DNA of 64,000 nt from Pollenia angustigena (GCA_930367215.1 OV884058.1:218840208-218904207); one strand, 5' to 3'. Positions 32,975 through 43,518 are shown, counted from the first letter of the stretch. Numbers and translations: made by a program. Notes: generated from the letters alone by a model not told the origin.

Positions 32975-34535
32975 CAACTGAATTAGAACTGAACTAAAAC
33001 TGAACTAAAACTGCACTAAAACTGAACTAGAACTGAACTAAAACTGAACTAGAACTGATCTGAACTAGAACAGAACTAGAACTGAACAAGAACTGAGTTA
33101 GAGCTGAACTAGAACTAAACTAGAACTGAACTAGAACTGAACTAGAACAGAAGTAGAAATGAACTAGAACTGAACTAGAACTTAGCTAGAACTTAACTTG
33201 ATCTGAACTAATACTGCACAAGAACTGAATTATAACTGAACTAGAACTGAACTTGAACTGAACTAGAGCTGAGCTAGAACCAAACTAGAACGGAACTTGA
33301 ACTAACCTAGAACTGAACTAGAGCTGAACTAGAACTGAACTAGAACTGAACTAGAACTGAACTAGAACTGAACTAGAACTGAACTAGAACTGAACTAGAA
33401 CTGAACTAGAACTAAACTAGAACTGAACTAGAGCTGTGCTAGAACTGGACTTGAACTCAACTAAAACTGAATTAGAACTGAACTAGAACTGAACTAGAAC
33501 TGAACTAGAACTGAACTAGAACTGAACTAGAACTGAACTAGAACTGAACTAGAACTGAACTAGAACTGAACTAGAACTGAACTAGAACTGAACTAGAACT
33601 GAACTAGAACTGAACTAGAACTGAACTAGAACTGAACTAGAACTGAGCTAGAACTGAATAAGAACAGAACTAGAACTGAACTAGAACTGAACTAGAACTG
33701 AACTAGAACTGAACTAGAACTGAACTAGAACTGAACTAGAACTGAACAAGAACTGAGCTAGAACTGAACTGGAGCAGAACTAGAACTGAACTAGGAACTG
33801 AACTAGAACTGAACTAGAACTGAACTAGAACTGAACTAGAACTGAACTGAACTAGAACTGAACTAGAACTGAACTAAAACTGAACTAGAGCTGAGCTAGA
33901 ACTGAACAAGAACTGAATTAGAACTGAACTAGAACTGAACTTGAACTGAACTAGAACTGAGCTAGAACTGATCTAGAACAGAACGAGAGCTGAACTTGAA
34001 CTGACTTGAACTGAACTAGAACTAACATAGAACTAAACTAGAACTGAACTAGAACTGAACTAGAACCAGAACTAGAACTGAACTAGAACTGAACTAGAAC
34101 TAGAACTGAACTAGAACTGAACTAGAACTGAACTAGAACTGAACTAGAACTGAACTAGAACTGAACTTGAACTGAACTTCAACTGAACTAGAACTGAACT
34201 AGAACTGAACTAGATCTAAGCTAGAACTGAACTAGAACTGAATTTGAACTGAACTAAAACGGAGCTAGAACTAAACTAGAACTGAACTGAAACTGAATTT
34301 GAACTGAACCAGAATTGAAATAGAAATGAACTAGAACTGAACTAGAACTGATCTAAACTGAACTTGTTCTGAACTGGAACTGAAATAGATATGAACTGGA
34401 TTATAACTGAACTAGAAATGAAAATGAAATTGAAATGAACTAAAACTGAAATAGAGCTGAACTGAAAAATAACTGAGCTAGAGCTGAAATAGAACTGAAG
34501 TAAAACAAAACTAGAATTGAACAAGAGCTTAACGG
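32975..34535 (+). repeat. 11-bp satellite array (CTAGAACTGAA)n, intronic
   Basis: About 140 head-to-tail copies of CTAGAACTGAA, most exact in 33310-33760 and diverged at the edges (CTAAAACTGAA, GAGCTGAACTA). It fills most of the intron between the two CT exons. Confidence 0.95.
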
Positions 34536-34575
34536 ATCATTTTCGATCATAGTGTTTCATTAAAATTCTGTATAA

Positions 34576-34912
34576 TTGAAGCACAGCCGCGAATAACGTT
34601 TAAAGTTACAAAATTATTGTTTTTTAGTAGAGCACAAAACGTTATTAATAGACAGGATTATTTATTTTTAATTTTTGTTTTGTAGATTATTAAAAATAAA
34701 AATAATAAAAACTTTTATGCAAAAGGCTTTTAAAACGTTATTCCACTTTGCAAAACCATTTCGATTATATAATTTTGTTAGTAACTTACAACCTTCTTCC
34801 GCTGGCTGACTCTTTGTATGCCATTTTGAAGTGGTTAAGGTGTATAATTTTGGGTGATTTGATGTTAAATAGCGTAGGAGATTTTACAACGTTATTTGCG
34901 GCTGTGCTTCAA
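34576..34912. mobile_element. MITE with TTGAAGCACAGCCGC ends
   Basis: TTGAAGCACAGCCGCGAATA at the left is mirrored by TATTTGCGGCTGTGCTTCAA at the right, continuing to AACGTT. Flanks are TAA and TTA, consistent with but not proof of a TWA target. Confidence 0.75.
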
Positions 34913-35342
34913 TTAAGCCTTATAATTTTTTTTTTTTGTAAAATATAATCCGCATATCCTAAATTCTGAACAGGTCCGTATTACTGGAGTGTCCGGACAT
35001 TATAGTAATGCAAATTTGCAATAATTCCAAACGTAGACGCATATTGGCTTAAAAAGGTCCGTTTTAATACAAAGAGCATCACATAAATAAACAAAAGAAA
35101 AGAAAAAAAACTTAATTTACTGTCCGGATTATAGAGTTACCAAGTAAGACAGTCCGGATTATAGATATGTCAATATATCGACGTAGTACTGTATGGCAGG
35201 TTAAGGGATGAATATAAGAAATAAATATTTATTACTGCATTTAACTTAAATATTAAGCTTTGGCTCTTGTGCCTTTTTGGATCTCAACCCATTCATATTA
35301 AAATGTTTATAATGAAAAATACCAATTAAACGTAACACTGAC

Positions 35343-35495
35343 CTGTATAGTGGTTGATACTGAAGGCACACAACATTTTGTATTTTGATGACATCGACCG
35401 CAAATTTTCGGTCGATACAGTTTCTTTGAGACGCACTCTCCCAAACGTATACGCGCTGGTCCCAAACGCTGTAAACTGCGGCATTCATGTCCCTT
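35343..35495 (-). CDS. CCN-family gene, first cystine-knot (CT) exon
   Basis: 153 bp, 51 codons, phase 0. Acceptor TTCTTAAACAG, donor ATACAG followed by GTCAGTG. The peptide contains [17 protein letters not shown] and [13 protein letters not shown], the CT-domain signature in which the paired cysteines form the knot that binds heparan sulfate and growth factors in characterised CCN proteins. The preceding intron is only 133 bp, so this exon and the TSP1 exon form a tight pair between two satellite-filled introns. ATG-started frames overlapping here are artefacts of reading through splice sites. Confidence 0.9.
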
Positions 35496-35628
35496 CTGTT
35501 TAAGAAATGCAAGCACATTAAAAAGAAAAAACCATAGGAAAATAAATATTAAAACACATAAATATACATTTGCAATTCATTATTATTTGCAACAATAAAG
35601 TAGAGTAATTATTTTGACATCCACTTAC

Positions 35629-36008
35629 TCTTATTCTATGTTCATGTTCCAAATGTTCTTGATGTAATTGTTGTTGTCGTTTGTTATCGAGATGATGTTG
35701 ATGATGTTTTTGCTGTTGATGCTGTCGTTTTAATTTGTGTTTCAGCTGTTTTGTTTTTATTAAATATTGTTGGTTTTTTTTCATTTTATTTTCTGCGTCC
35801 TGTCGCTCAGTATTTCGTTCATCTTGTCTTCTTTTTGCTGTATTGTCTTGCTGTTGAGTCTCGCATTTGCGATTTTCGCATAATCGCAAATTGCTTAATT
35901 GATTACAACCTGCTGTCGTTGTGGTAAAACGCGTTGATATCCCAAGGCCACACATTCGACTGCATGGTGTCCATGGGCTAGTTGATGAATTGTGACAGGT
36001 GGCATAAA
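35629..36008 (-). CDS. CCN-family gene, TSP1 exon with charged linker
   Basis: 380 bp; the first two bases complete a Val codon begun in the VWC exon, and the exon ends in phase 0 at AGA then GTAAGTGG. The acceptor is CATTTTCAG. The first 45 residues are a thrombospondin type 1 repeat of CCN type (SPWTPCSRMCGLGISTR, then NLRLCENRKC). The remaining ~78 residues are a Lys/Arg/Gln/His-rich low-complexity linker (for example QQQKHHQHHLDNKRQQQ) that separates TSP1 from the CT domain. Vertebrate CCN proteins have a much shorter linker here. Extracellular location is inferred from the family. Confidence 0.9.
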
Positions 36009-37052
36009 CTGAAAATGTTGGGGGAAAAATGATACAGAGTTTTGATTAATTGTTTGTTGCAATTTAATTAAGAGAAATTGTTAAGAAAAAATAATAAAAT
36101 CTATATTTTAATGTTACGAAAAATGTCAACTTCTGGTGCAAACATTTAAAAGGGGATTTAAAAATTCGCAGAAGATATTTTGTCACTTGCTTGCTTTTAT
36201 CACCCTCGTGGTTAACTACAGCCCATATTTATAACCCCTCTATTTTATAGTTTCTCTTTTAGGTTTTAAAACTTTTTTTTAAAATAGTAGTTTTATGAAA
36301 AAATGACATTTCATAAGCAATAAGAATTAAAAAATCACATAATTTGCTTTCTGCTTGGAATACTTTTTTATTTATTTTCTCTTTTAAATAGTAAAGCCGG
36401 AAGTTACGCGTAGAATTACCAGCACACAGCCATGCACACATAAATAATATGGAATTTTGTGTATTTACAAGCAGTTGTTGAATATAACCGAAATAAAAGT
36501 CTTTTGGTCTGTTCTAGTTGAGTTTAATTGCAGGTTTAGTTTAGCTCTAGTTCAGCTCTAAGTAGTTCAGTTTCAGTTCCAGTTCCATTCTAGCTCAGTT
36601 TCAGTTCAGTTCTAGTTCAGTTCTAGTTTAGTTCTATTTCAGTTCAGTTCGAGTTCAGTTCTAATTCAGTTCTACTTCAGTTCTAGTTCAGATCTAGTTC
36701 AGTTCTAGTTCAGTTCTAGTTCAGTTCTGGTTCTGTTCTAGTTCTAGTTAATTTCTAGTACAGTTCTAGCTGAGTTCTAATTCAGTTCTAGTTTAGTTCT
36801 GGTCAAGTTCTAGTACAGTTCAAGTTCAGTTTTAGTTCAGTTCTAGTTCAGTTCTTGTTCGGTTCTAGTTCAGTTCTAGTTCAGTTCTTGTTTAGTTTTA
36901 GTTCTAGTTCAGTTCAAGTTCAGTTCTAGCTCAGTTCTAGTTCAATTCTAGTTCAGTTCTTCTTCAGTTCTAGTTCAGTTCTAGTTCAGTTCTAGTTCAG
37001 TTCTAGTTCAGTTCTAGTTCAGTTCTAGTTCTGTTCTAGTTCAGTTCTAGTT

Positions 37053-37340
37053 CACACACGCAAACAATACACACCCGTAAACAATACACTCGTAAACAAC
37101 ACTCACGTAAATAACACACTCGTTAACAACAACACACCCGTAAACAATACACTCGTAAACAACACGCCCGTAAATAACACGCTCGTAAACAACAACACAC
37201 CCGTAAACACAACGCTATTAAACAACACACACGCAAACAATACTCTCGTTAACAACAACACACCGGTAAACAATACACTTGTAACCAATACACCCGCAAA
37301 CACCACGAACGTGAACAACACACACGCAAACAATGCACTC
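37053..37340 (+). repeat. ACACxCCCGTAAACAA minisatellite
   Basis: Degenerate repeats of ACAACACACTCGTAAACAA type, about 13-17 bp, lie at the 5' side of the LINE fragment and run into its reading frame. They may be part of the LINE or an expansion at its truncated junction. The hydrophobic minus ORF 37103-37456 is an artefact of this repeat. Confidence 0.75.
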
Positions 37341-37886
37341 GTTACCAACAGGCCCGCTTTAAACAACCGCAACAAGAGAACAACATCAACAAAAAATATA
37401 GCCACAAAATTAGAAGTCCTTAACATCAGAAGTTTATACAACATCACACTGATCAACGAATTCTATAACGATTCAAGATACCTGAAACGTATAGACCATG
37501 CTCACAACACCAGACAACGCTCAGAAGGAAGATACAAAGTCGAGCGTCATAGGAACAACTACGGCAAAAATTCATTAAATACTACACTTCCAAATATTTT
37601 CAATAAACTTCCACTGTATTTATTAAATATAACTAGTCGGTTCGAAAGAAAATTATATCTAAAAGAACATTTTATTACTACGCAATGAAAAATGCCATTA
37701 ATTTGAATTATTAATTTTTAATTTTTTTTAATTTTTTTTGTATAAATCACTTTTGGATGTAAATTTCTTTTATTTTTATATATCCTGCAGACAAGCCAAT
37801 AGGCTTCGCGGGATTAGATATAAGAGTTCAATATATAGAAAGGAAATGTTAATAAATGAATAAAAAAAAAAAAAAAAAAAAAAAAA
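37311..37886 (+). mobile_element. 5'-truncated LINE with ORF2 C-terminus and poly(A)
   Basis: The plus ORF to 37688 ends with a LINE-type C-terminus: HNTRQRSEGRYKVERHRNNY, GKNSLNTTLPNIFNKLP and a basic tail, the H..NTR...YGK.S....P..WN.LP pattern that follows RT in CR1/L2-like elements. A short 3' UTR contains AATAAATGAATAAAA and a ~25-base poly(A) (37862-37886). Immediately after, the satellite resumes. This is a retrotransposed 3' fragment inserted into the array, and the open frame indicates it is fairly young. Confidence 0.8.
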
Positions 37887-39041
37887 GTTCTAGTTCAGTT
37901 CTAGTTCAGTTCTAGTTCAGTTCTAGTTCAGTTCTAGTTCAGTTCAGTTCAGTTCAGTTCTAGTTCAGTTCAGTTCTAGTTCAGTTCTAGTTCAGTTCTA
38001 GTTCAGTTCTAGTTCAGTTCTAGTTCAGTTCTAGTTCAGTTCTAGTTCAGTTCTAGTTCAGTTCTAGTTCAGTTCTAGTTCAGTTCTAGTTCAGTTCTAG
38101 TTCAGTTCTGGTTCAGTTCTAGCTCAGTTCTAGTTCAGTTCTAGTTCAGTTCTAGTTCAGTTCTAGTTCAGTTCTAGTTCAGTTCTAGTTCAGTTCTAGT
38201 TCAGTTCTAGTTCTGTTCTAATTCAGTTCTAGTTCAGTTCAAGTTCAGTTCTAGTTCAGTTCTAGATTACTTCTAGTTCAGTTTAAGTTCAGTTCTAGTC
38301 CAGTTCTAATTCTGTTCTAGTTCAGTTCTAGTTCAGTTCTAGTTCAGGTCTAGTTCAGTTCTAGTTCAGTTCTAGTTCAGTTCTAGTTCAGTTCAGTTCA
38401 GTGCTAGTTCAGCTCTGGTTCAGTTCTAGTTCTAGTTCAGTTCTAGTTCAGCTCCAGTTCAGTTCTAGTTCTGTTCTAGTTCAGTTCTAGTTCAGTTCTA
38501 GTTTAGTTCTAGATTAGTTCTAGTTCAGTTGAAGTTCAGTTCTAGTTCAGTTGTAGATCTATTATAGTTCGGTTCTAGTTCAGTTCTAGTTCAGTTTAAG
38601 TTCAGTTCTAGTTCAGTTCTAGTTCAGTTCAGTTCAGTGCTAGTTCAGCTCTGGTTCAGTTCTAGTTCAGTTCTAGTTCAGCACTAGTTCAGTTCTAGTT
38701 CTGTTCTAGTTCAGTTCTAGTTCAGTTCTAGTTTAGTTCTAGATTAGTTCTAGTTCAGTTCTAGTTCAGTTGTAGATCTGTTATAGTTCGGTTCTAGTTC
38801 AGTTCTAGCTCAGTTCTAGTTCAGTTCTTTTTCAATTCTAGTTAAGTTCTAGTTTAAGTCATTTTATTGAAAATTTTTAAGACTGTAGGGTAGCTATAAA
38901 TAGCGCATGCACTTGTAACTGTAACACACATTTGTATCCTTTATATTTATTAATGTATGTTTGCATGTGATCTCAAATATCCTTTTGTTTCTATTTGTAT
39001 TTGTGTGCTTTAGAAATTTCCAACATTTCATGAATACTTAC

Positions 39042-39186
39042 CATCAGCTGTTGGATTCTCACACAACCACATTTTGCAACAATGACCCGGCACTTCTACC
39101 AAACGTGGGCTTCTGCATGATATTGTATCCTCCGGTGCCGGAAGCTGTTCTTTTGGACACAACGAAGAGCAGGCATGTCGACCATT
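39042..39186 (-). CDS. CCN-family gene, VWC-domain exon
   Basis: 145 bp; acceptor TTTCTAATTTCTAG, donor GATG then GTAAGTATT. Read in phase it gives [20 protein letters not shown] and [16 protein letters not shown], the second half of a von Willebrand factor C domain with the CP..P.P and GxCCxxWxC motifs seen in CCN proteins. It leaves one base that joins the TSP1 exon as GTT (Val), so phase is continuous. Upstream exons (signal peptide, IGFBP, start of VWC) are not visible to the right, where introns appear long and repeat-filled. The Drosophila counterpart is Ccn. Confidence 0.9.
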
Positions 39187-39189
39187 CTA

Positions 39190-40280
39190 GAAATTAGAAA
39201 ACAGCAGATAAATGAAACACAAAAATATTTAAAAAAGGACTCGGAAAAAAGTGTTTTGGAAAAAAATATAAGATTTGCAAATATGGAATTAAGTGAAAAC
39301 TAATGTGTTTGTATTTTCTTTTATCAGCTAAAACCAACATAAAACATTAAAACAGTAACCGAAAATCCTTTCGAAATTAACCTTAAAAGCAAAAACAAAA
39401 TTTTAAAGTCATGACTTTCTAAGAGAAACTGTTAGTTTTTTTTTTTTGTCTATTTTTCAGTTTTTATTTGCAGTTTGTGCTTCTTAAGCCAAACCACAAT
39501 AATGGCAATAACAAGTGGTCGAAATAGAGTTGTTGTTGCTGTGCTAAAGGATACAGAAACGAAAACAACAACACGATTAAAGTGTTGCTGTGTTTTGCCA
39601 TTTCTTTGGTTTTGTTGGTATGTAGTTACTTTTGCATTTTTCGCCAGTGGAATTGTTGTTATCCATTGTGCTTGAGATGCTTTTTTAACGGATAACAAGT
39701 TCATAGAATAACACTTTAGGAGCAGGGTAAAGCAATAGTAAAAGTTTTTAAATGGTTATTTTATTTTTAATTGGATTCTATATGCAAATCTGCTTAAATC
39801 TTTATAGATTTTGAATTATTATTTGGATTTTTGAAGTTAGTAACTAAAGTTTTGTAGTACACAGAATAAGTTCTCGTTAATTCTTTTCTCAATTAAATCA
39901 CTAAGCAAAAATAAAATAAGTTTTAATAAAAAATTTAATCAAGTGAATTAAACGTTTACTTATATAAACAACATTACTGCAGAAAATGTTGTATGTATCA
40001 AAAAAATTTAATCGATACTATTAATTTGTTTACTATTTGGTTAAATTGAAATAAATTTTTATTTTTTTTTTTTTTTATTAGTGGTTATAAGATGTTTTGA
40101 TGGGTAATATTGATTTCTAACTCAATCAAATTTAAAAATATTTACTTATTTTCTCGTCTAAAGCATAGAACTCTGTTCAACTTTGTGCAAAATGTTGAGC
40201 AGCTTTGGTTATTTCACACGAAAATTTTAACACTTTTACTTTTGCTTAAAATTCCTTTTACCTACAGATAATACTATTTT
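39190..40280. other. Intron or intergenic stretch with a decayed MITE
   Basis: A relative of the CACAGAAAAAA MITE lies at about 39858-40070 (ACACAGAATAAG...; ATTAAACGTTTA). Overlapping ORFs at 39450-39704 on both strands have no domain. No further CCN exon was recognised. Confidence 0.5.
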
Positions 40281-40302
40281 TAACGAAAATTTTTAAACAT
40301 AT

Positions 40303-40390
40303 TATGGTTAATTATTGTCACCGGTAACCATATTATGGTTAGACTAATTTAAACCATAATATGGTTACCACATCCATATTATGGTTGCCT
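40303..40390. repeat. Cluster of CCATATTATGG motifs in both orientations
   Basis: CATATTATGGTTA, CCATATTATGGTTA, its reverse (TAAACCATAATATGGTTA) and CCATATTATGGTTG occur within about 88 bp. They can pair into small hairpins. Function unknown. Confidence 0.7.
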
Positions 40391-40499
40391 ATAAACATTT
40401 TAAGTTAACCCTTCAAACCCAAAAGACACAACTGAAAATTCATGCCTTGAAGCTAATATTTCATATACAACTATAGGAAGATCCAAGAACGATATTGGG

Positions 40500-40775
40500 A
40501 AAAATTAATGTTTGGCTACGTTCCACTGCAGTCGTAGCTTGGATAGTTCGGCTGTGATTTGATATTTGCAGGTGTTTGATGGGCATCTTAGGTGCCTGCT
40601 TCCCTGGCGGTTCCAGGCTATGTCTTTCTTAGTGATGTCATGTCATCTGATGGCTTGCGGAGAGTGTGTCCAAGCCAACCCAATTTGCGTCTTCTTATTT
40701 TCATCTCAATTAGTTGTGTCTGAACAGAGCTGTGCACTGGATATTTATATTTAGAGGCATTTGTTACCAGACTCT
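40500..40775 (-). pseudogene. LINE RT C-terminal relic, second type
   Basis: The minus strand reads EMKIRRRKLGWLGHTLRKPS near 40690-40635. Then, in shifted frames, WNRQGSRHLRCPSNTCKYQI and AELSKLRLQWN follow. The RRKWGWIGHTLRKP...GRPxxTWRR pattern follows RT in many insect LINEs. Stops and frameshifts make it inactive. It differs from the relic at 23293-23829. Confidence 0.75.
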
Positions 40776-40854
40776 TAAAGGGACTGACCATCGCGTGGTG
40801 CCATATTGATGATGATTTGGTCGGAATATATTTATAAAACAGATACTCCGTTTA

Positions 40855-41268
40855 ATTGTTCTATTGAAATTTAGCCTGATCGGTCTAGAAACGGCTGAGA
40901 TCTGAGCAAAACACTACGATTACCTCAAATTTTACCTATAAATCTCTTCTTTTTGTTGCTGTTTTTTTTTTTGTATATCTGGAGAATGGCAAGAGTCAAA
41001 GTTTACAAATAAGGTACAAGCATCTTGATTGTCAAGCCATAGCATCCGACAAAATGTAGGCGGGATTGTAGTTTAAATCGCACATTGGTGAAGGGTATAC
41101 AAGATTCTTCATAGCCGAATATAGCACTCTTAGGGCCATTATTACAACTTGAAGTTAGCTAAAGTTAAGATTAAATTGACAGATAATAATGTGTTATCTG
41201 TCAAAAAGCGTCTGTTAACTGTCGGATAACAGCTAACGCCAAGTTATAATAATGGCACTTACTTGTTT
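40855..41268 (+). mobile_element. DINE-1-like 3' fragment, split by a MITE
   Basis: The segment matches the array unit at 1525-1760 (CTATTGAAATT.AGCC..GATCGGTC). It ends with GGTGAAGGGTATACAAGATTC, CATAGCCGAATATAGCACTC and TTACTTGTTT. The last ten bases are separated from the rest by the MITE at 41133-41258. Confidence 0.75.
41133..41258. mobile_element. 126-bp MITE, TTA TSD
   Basis: GGGCCATTATTACAACTTG and the complement of AAGTTATAATAATGGCAC form inverted ends, flanked by TTA (41130-41132, 41259-41261). Removing it restores the DINE-1 terminus CTCTTACTTGTTT, which confirms the insertion. Confidence 0.9.
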
Positions 41269-41298
41269 TATCCCTAGTCGGGTCATAACCCCGAATAA

Positions 41299-42133
41299 CA
41301 CTGAACCAAAAATCAAATTAAAATGACTGCTGACGTCAATAGTCAAATATTAATCCTTAAACCAAATTGTATTTTAACCTTTGGTAGATCGAAATTGGCT
41401 TTTCTGAATGATTATCCATTTTAATTGATTTAACATGTTTTTTCCTTTACTTCTGTTTTCTCGTACTTTAGTCATGAATTCTTCTTGAAGTTCAAAGTAC
41501 ATTTTTTTGTTTTTTAATTTTTGTCTTTCTTTTTTCTGTTGACCTTTTTCAGCACAACTTGAAGGACAAATGTACACATCGAGCTTGTGCCTTAGCTTTA
41601 ACAATAATTAGTATTGTGGTTACTTTGTTGAACTTTTTATGGTTTTTAAACCAAATTTTTAATAGTTTTAATTAGGCTTAAGTTCGTCAAATTTAATTTT
41701 CATTAAATTATTTTTATGAAGAAAGGAATTTTTACAACATGAAAATTAATTATAATTGTTATTGATAATCTTTCATGAGGAGATCGAGTGGTTGCGATCG
41801 AAACATGTCATGGTAACCTGCCGGCCAGGGTTCGAGCCCCGGCCACGTTCAAGAATGAAAGATTATCATGTTGTAAAAATTCCTTTCTTCATAAAAATAA
41901 TTTAATGAAAATTAAATTTGATGAACTTAAGCCTAATTAAAAATATTTAAAAAAGTTTATTAAACTATTTTCGTTGGCTCAACGCATTATTCGTTAATAT
42001 AATGAAAATAATACATAATAAAAATAAAATTTTCATTATATTAACGAATAATTCGTAGAGCCAACGAAAATATTTTATATTTGACGTAATTCGTTTGCTT
42101 AACGTACATTTTCATTGGATTTTTGGTTCAGTG
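41299..42133 (-). mobile_element. Composite element, empty-site relative of the gypsy host
   Basis: Both ends read CACTGAACCAAAAATC inward. On the minus strand it contains a foldback arm (42133-41965), a SINE-like head flanked by inverted copies of its own tail, the GCTAAGGCACAAGCTCGATG middle, and the uninterrupted AATACAATTTGGTTTAAGG site that gypsy hit at 12861-17526. It shares termini with the foldback at 21404-21631, so the CACTGAACC ends mark one mobile family. Confidence 0.7.
41774..41860 (+). repeat. tRNA-derived SINE-like head, copy 3
   Basis: A-box-like GATCGAGTGGTT and B-box-like GGGTTCGAGCCC as in copies 1 and 2. Here the head is flanked by inverted ~120-bp arms (TTTAATTTTCATTAAAT...GATAATCTTTCAT and complement), so the locus can fold back. 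Confidence 0.6.
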
Positions 42134-42415
42134 AAAAAAAAACATTCCCTGCATCCCTACCCCATATATAAATACATACATAAAGATTTTCAATTCATGT
42201 TTTATTTCCAATTTCTTGTGCTCCAAGTTTTCTTTTTATCTCATTTAAGCATTTGTTTACAATATATTTATTTATATGTTTAGTTCAAACAAAAAAAAAA
42301 AAAAAATAAAAATAAAGCAACAAATAAATTATAAATGAGAATTACATACAAAAAGGAAAAACTTTGTTAGTGCTGAATTAACCAAAGTTTAATTTTGTTT
42401 GCCTTTTTTAAAATA

Positions 42416-43518
42416 AACAAGTTAGAGTGCTATATTCGGCTGTGCCGAATCTTTGATACCCTCCACCGACAGTTCGAATGTTTAAGGAGTAATATCTGTA
42501 TGATGTTATTATTATCTTAAACTGTGACGATTTGTTATTAATTATGGATTTAGGCGACTAAACTGTTTTCCGGTAGTATGGTTTATATGGGACCTAGGGT
42601 AAATTATGGACCGAACTTCACGAAATTTCACAGTCTTTTTCCCAGTTCTATAAAACTTTGATGTACCAAATTTTGTTATGATAGCATGATTTTTTACGGA
42701 TTTAGGCGTACTAAACTGTTTTCCGGGAGTAAGGTTTATATGGGGCCCAGGGTAAGTTATGGACCGATCTTCACGAAATAACACAATTTTATTTCTTGTC
42801 CAATAAAACTTTGATGTACCAAATTTTGTTATGATAGCATTATTTTTTACGTTTTTAGGCGTTCTAAACTGTTTTCTGGAAGTAGGTTTTATATGGGGCC
42901 TATGGTAAATTATGGACCGATCTTCACGAAACTTAACAGTTTCATTTCTAGTCCTATGTACCTGTGACTTGCCAAAATTTGTAATGATATTATTGTTAGT
43001 TAGGGTTTTAGGCTTAATATACTGTTTTCCGGGAGTAGGGCTTATATGGGGCCTAGGGTAAATTATCGACGGATCTTCACGAAATTTCACAGCGTGATTT
43101 CCAGTTGAATAAAACGAATTGTTGCGAAATCTTATATCATTCTGTGCATTTTTCCACCATTTATGTTAGTTTTTGTAACAAAATTATCAATTTTTTTTAG
43201 GTGGTGGTTCCACATTTTGATTCATAGCTCAGATCCTATTGAACCGATTTTGCTGAATTTTAATCCCAAACTGCTTAGGATAACTGCAAGCAATTTGACA
43301 CCAAGTTTGTTGATTTCTTTTGAGTTTTTCGAAAGTGAGCGTGTTTTCAACAGACGGACAGACGGACAGACAGACGGACATGGCTAAATCGACTTAAAAT
43401 TACTCAAGGACCCAGAATATATATACTTTATAGGGTCTGAGATGAATAGTAAAAAAGTTTCACACGGAATGACAAACTGAATATACCCTCTTCACAACTA
43501 ATTGTGGTGGAGGGTATA
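42416..43518 (-). mobile_element. DINE-1-like element with four internal ~157-bp repeats
   Basis: On the minus strand it starts TATACCCTCCACCACAATTAG, has the CTATAAAGTATATATATTCT core and a GTCCGTCTGTCTGTCCGTCT microsatellite, and ends with GGTGGAGGGTATCAAAGATTC, a hairpin (ATTCGGC, loop ACA, GCCGAAT) and ACTTGTT. Inside are four ~157-bp repeats (starting near 42541, 42700, 42856 and 43013) with GTTTTCCGGGAGTA and GGACCGATCTTCACGAAA. These keep open a 182-codon frame with no protein resemblance. Confidence 0.85.

Larger units (their letters stand above)
36517..38868 (-). repeat. 11-bp satellite array in inverted orientation, intronic
   Basis: Same 11-bp unit as 32975-34535 but reverse-complemented on the plus strand (TTCAGTTCTAG)n. 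It fills the intron between the VWC and TSP1 exons. The array is split by a truncated LINE at about 37053-37886. Units near 37900-38220 are the most uniform. Confidence 0.95.

Noticed and set aside
35246..35518. 90-codon ATG-started minus ORF
   Set aside because: The wrong frame over the CT exon; the spliced frame beginning AAG at 35495 has the cysteine signature.
37103..37456. 117-codon hydrophobic minus ORF
   Set aside because: It is produced by the GTAAACAACAC minisatellite read in reverse, opposite to the LINE coding strand.
32975..38868. CRISPR-like array
   Set aside because: The 11-bp units are head-to-tail with no spacers, in a eukaryotic intron.
42542..43090. 182-codon minus ORF as a gene
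   Set aside because: It is the translation of four ~157-bp repeats inside a DINE-1-like element, with no domain or conserved cysteine pattern.
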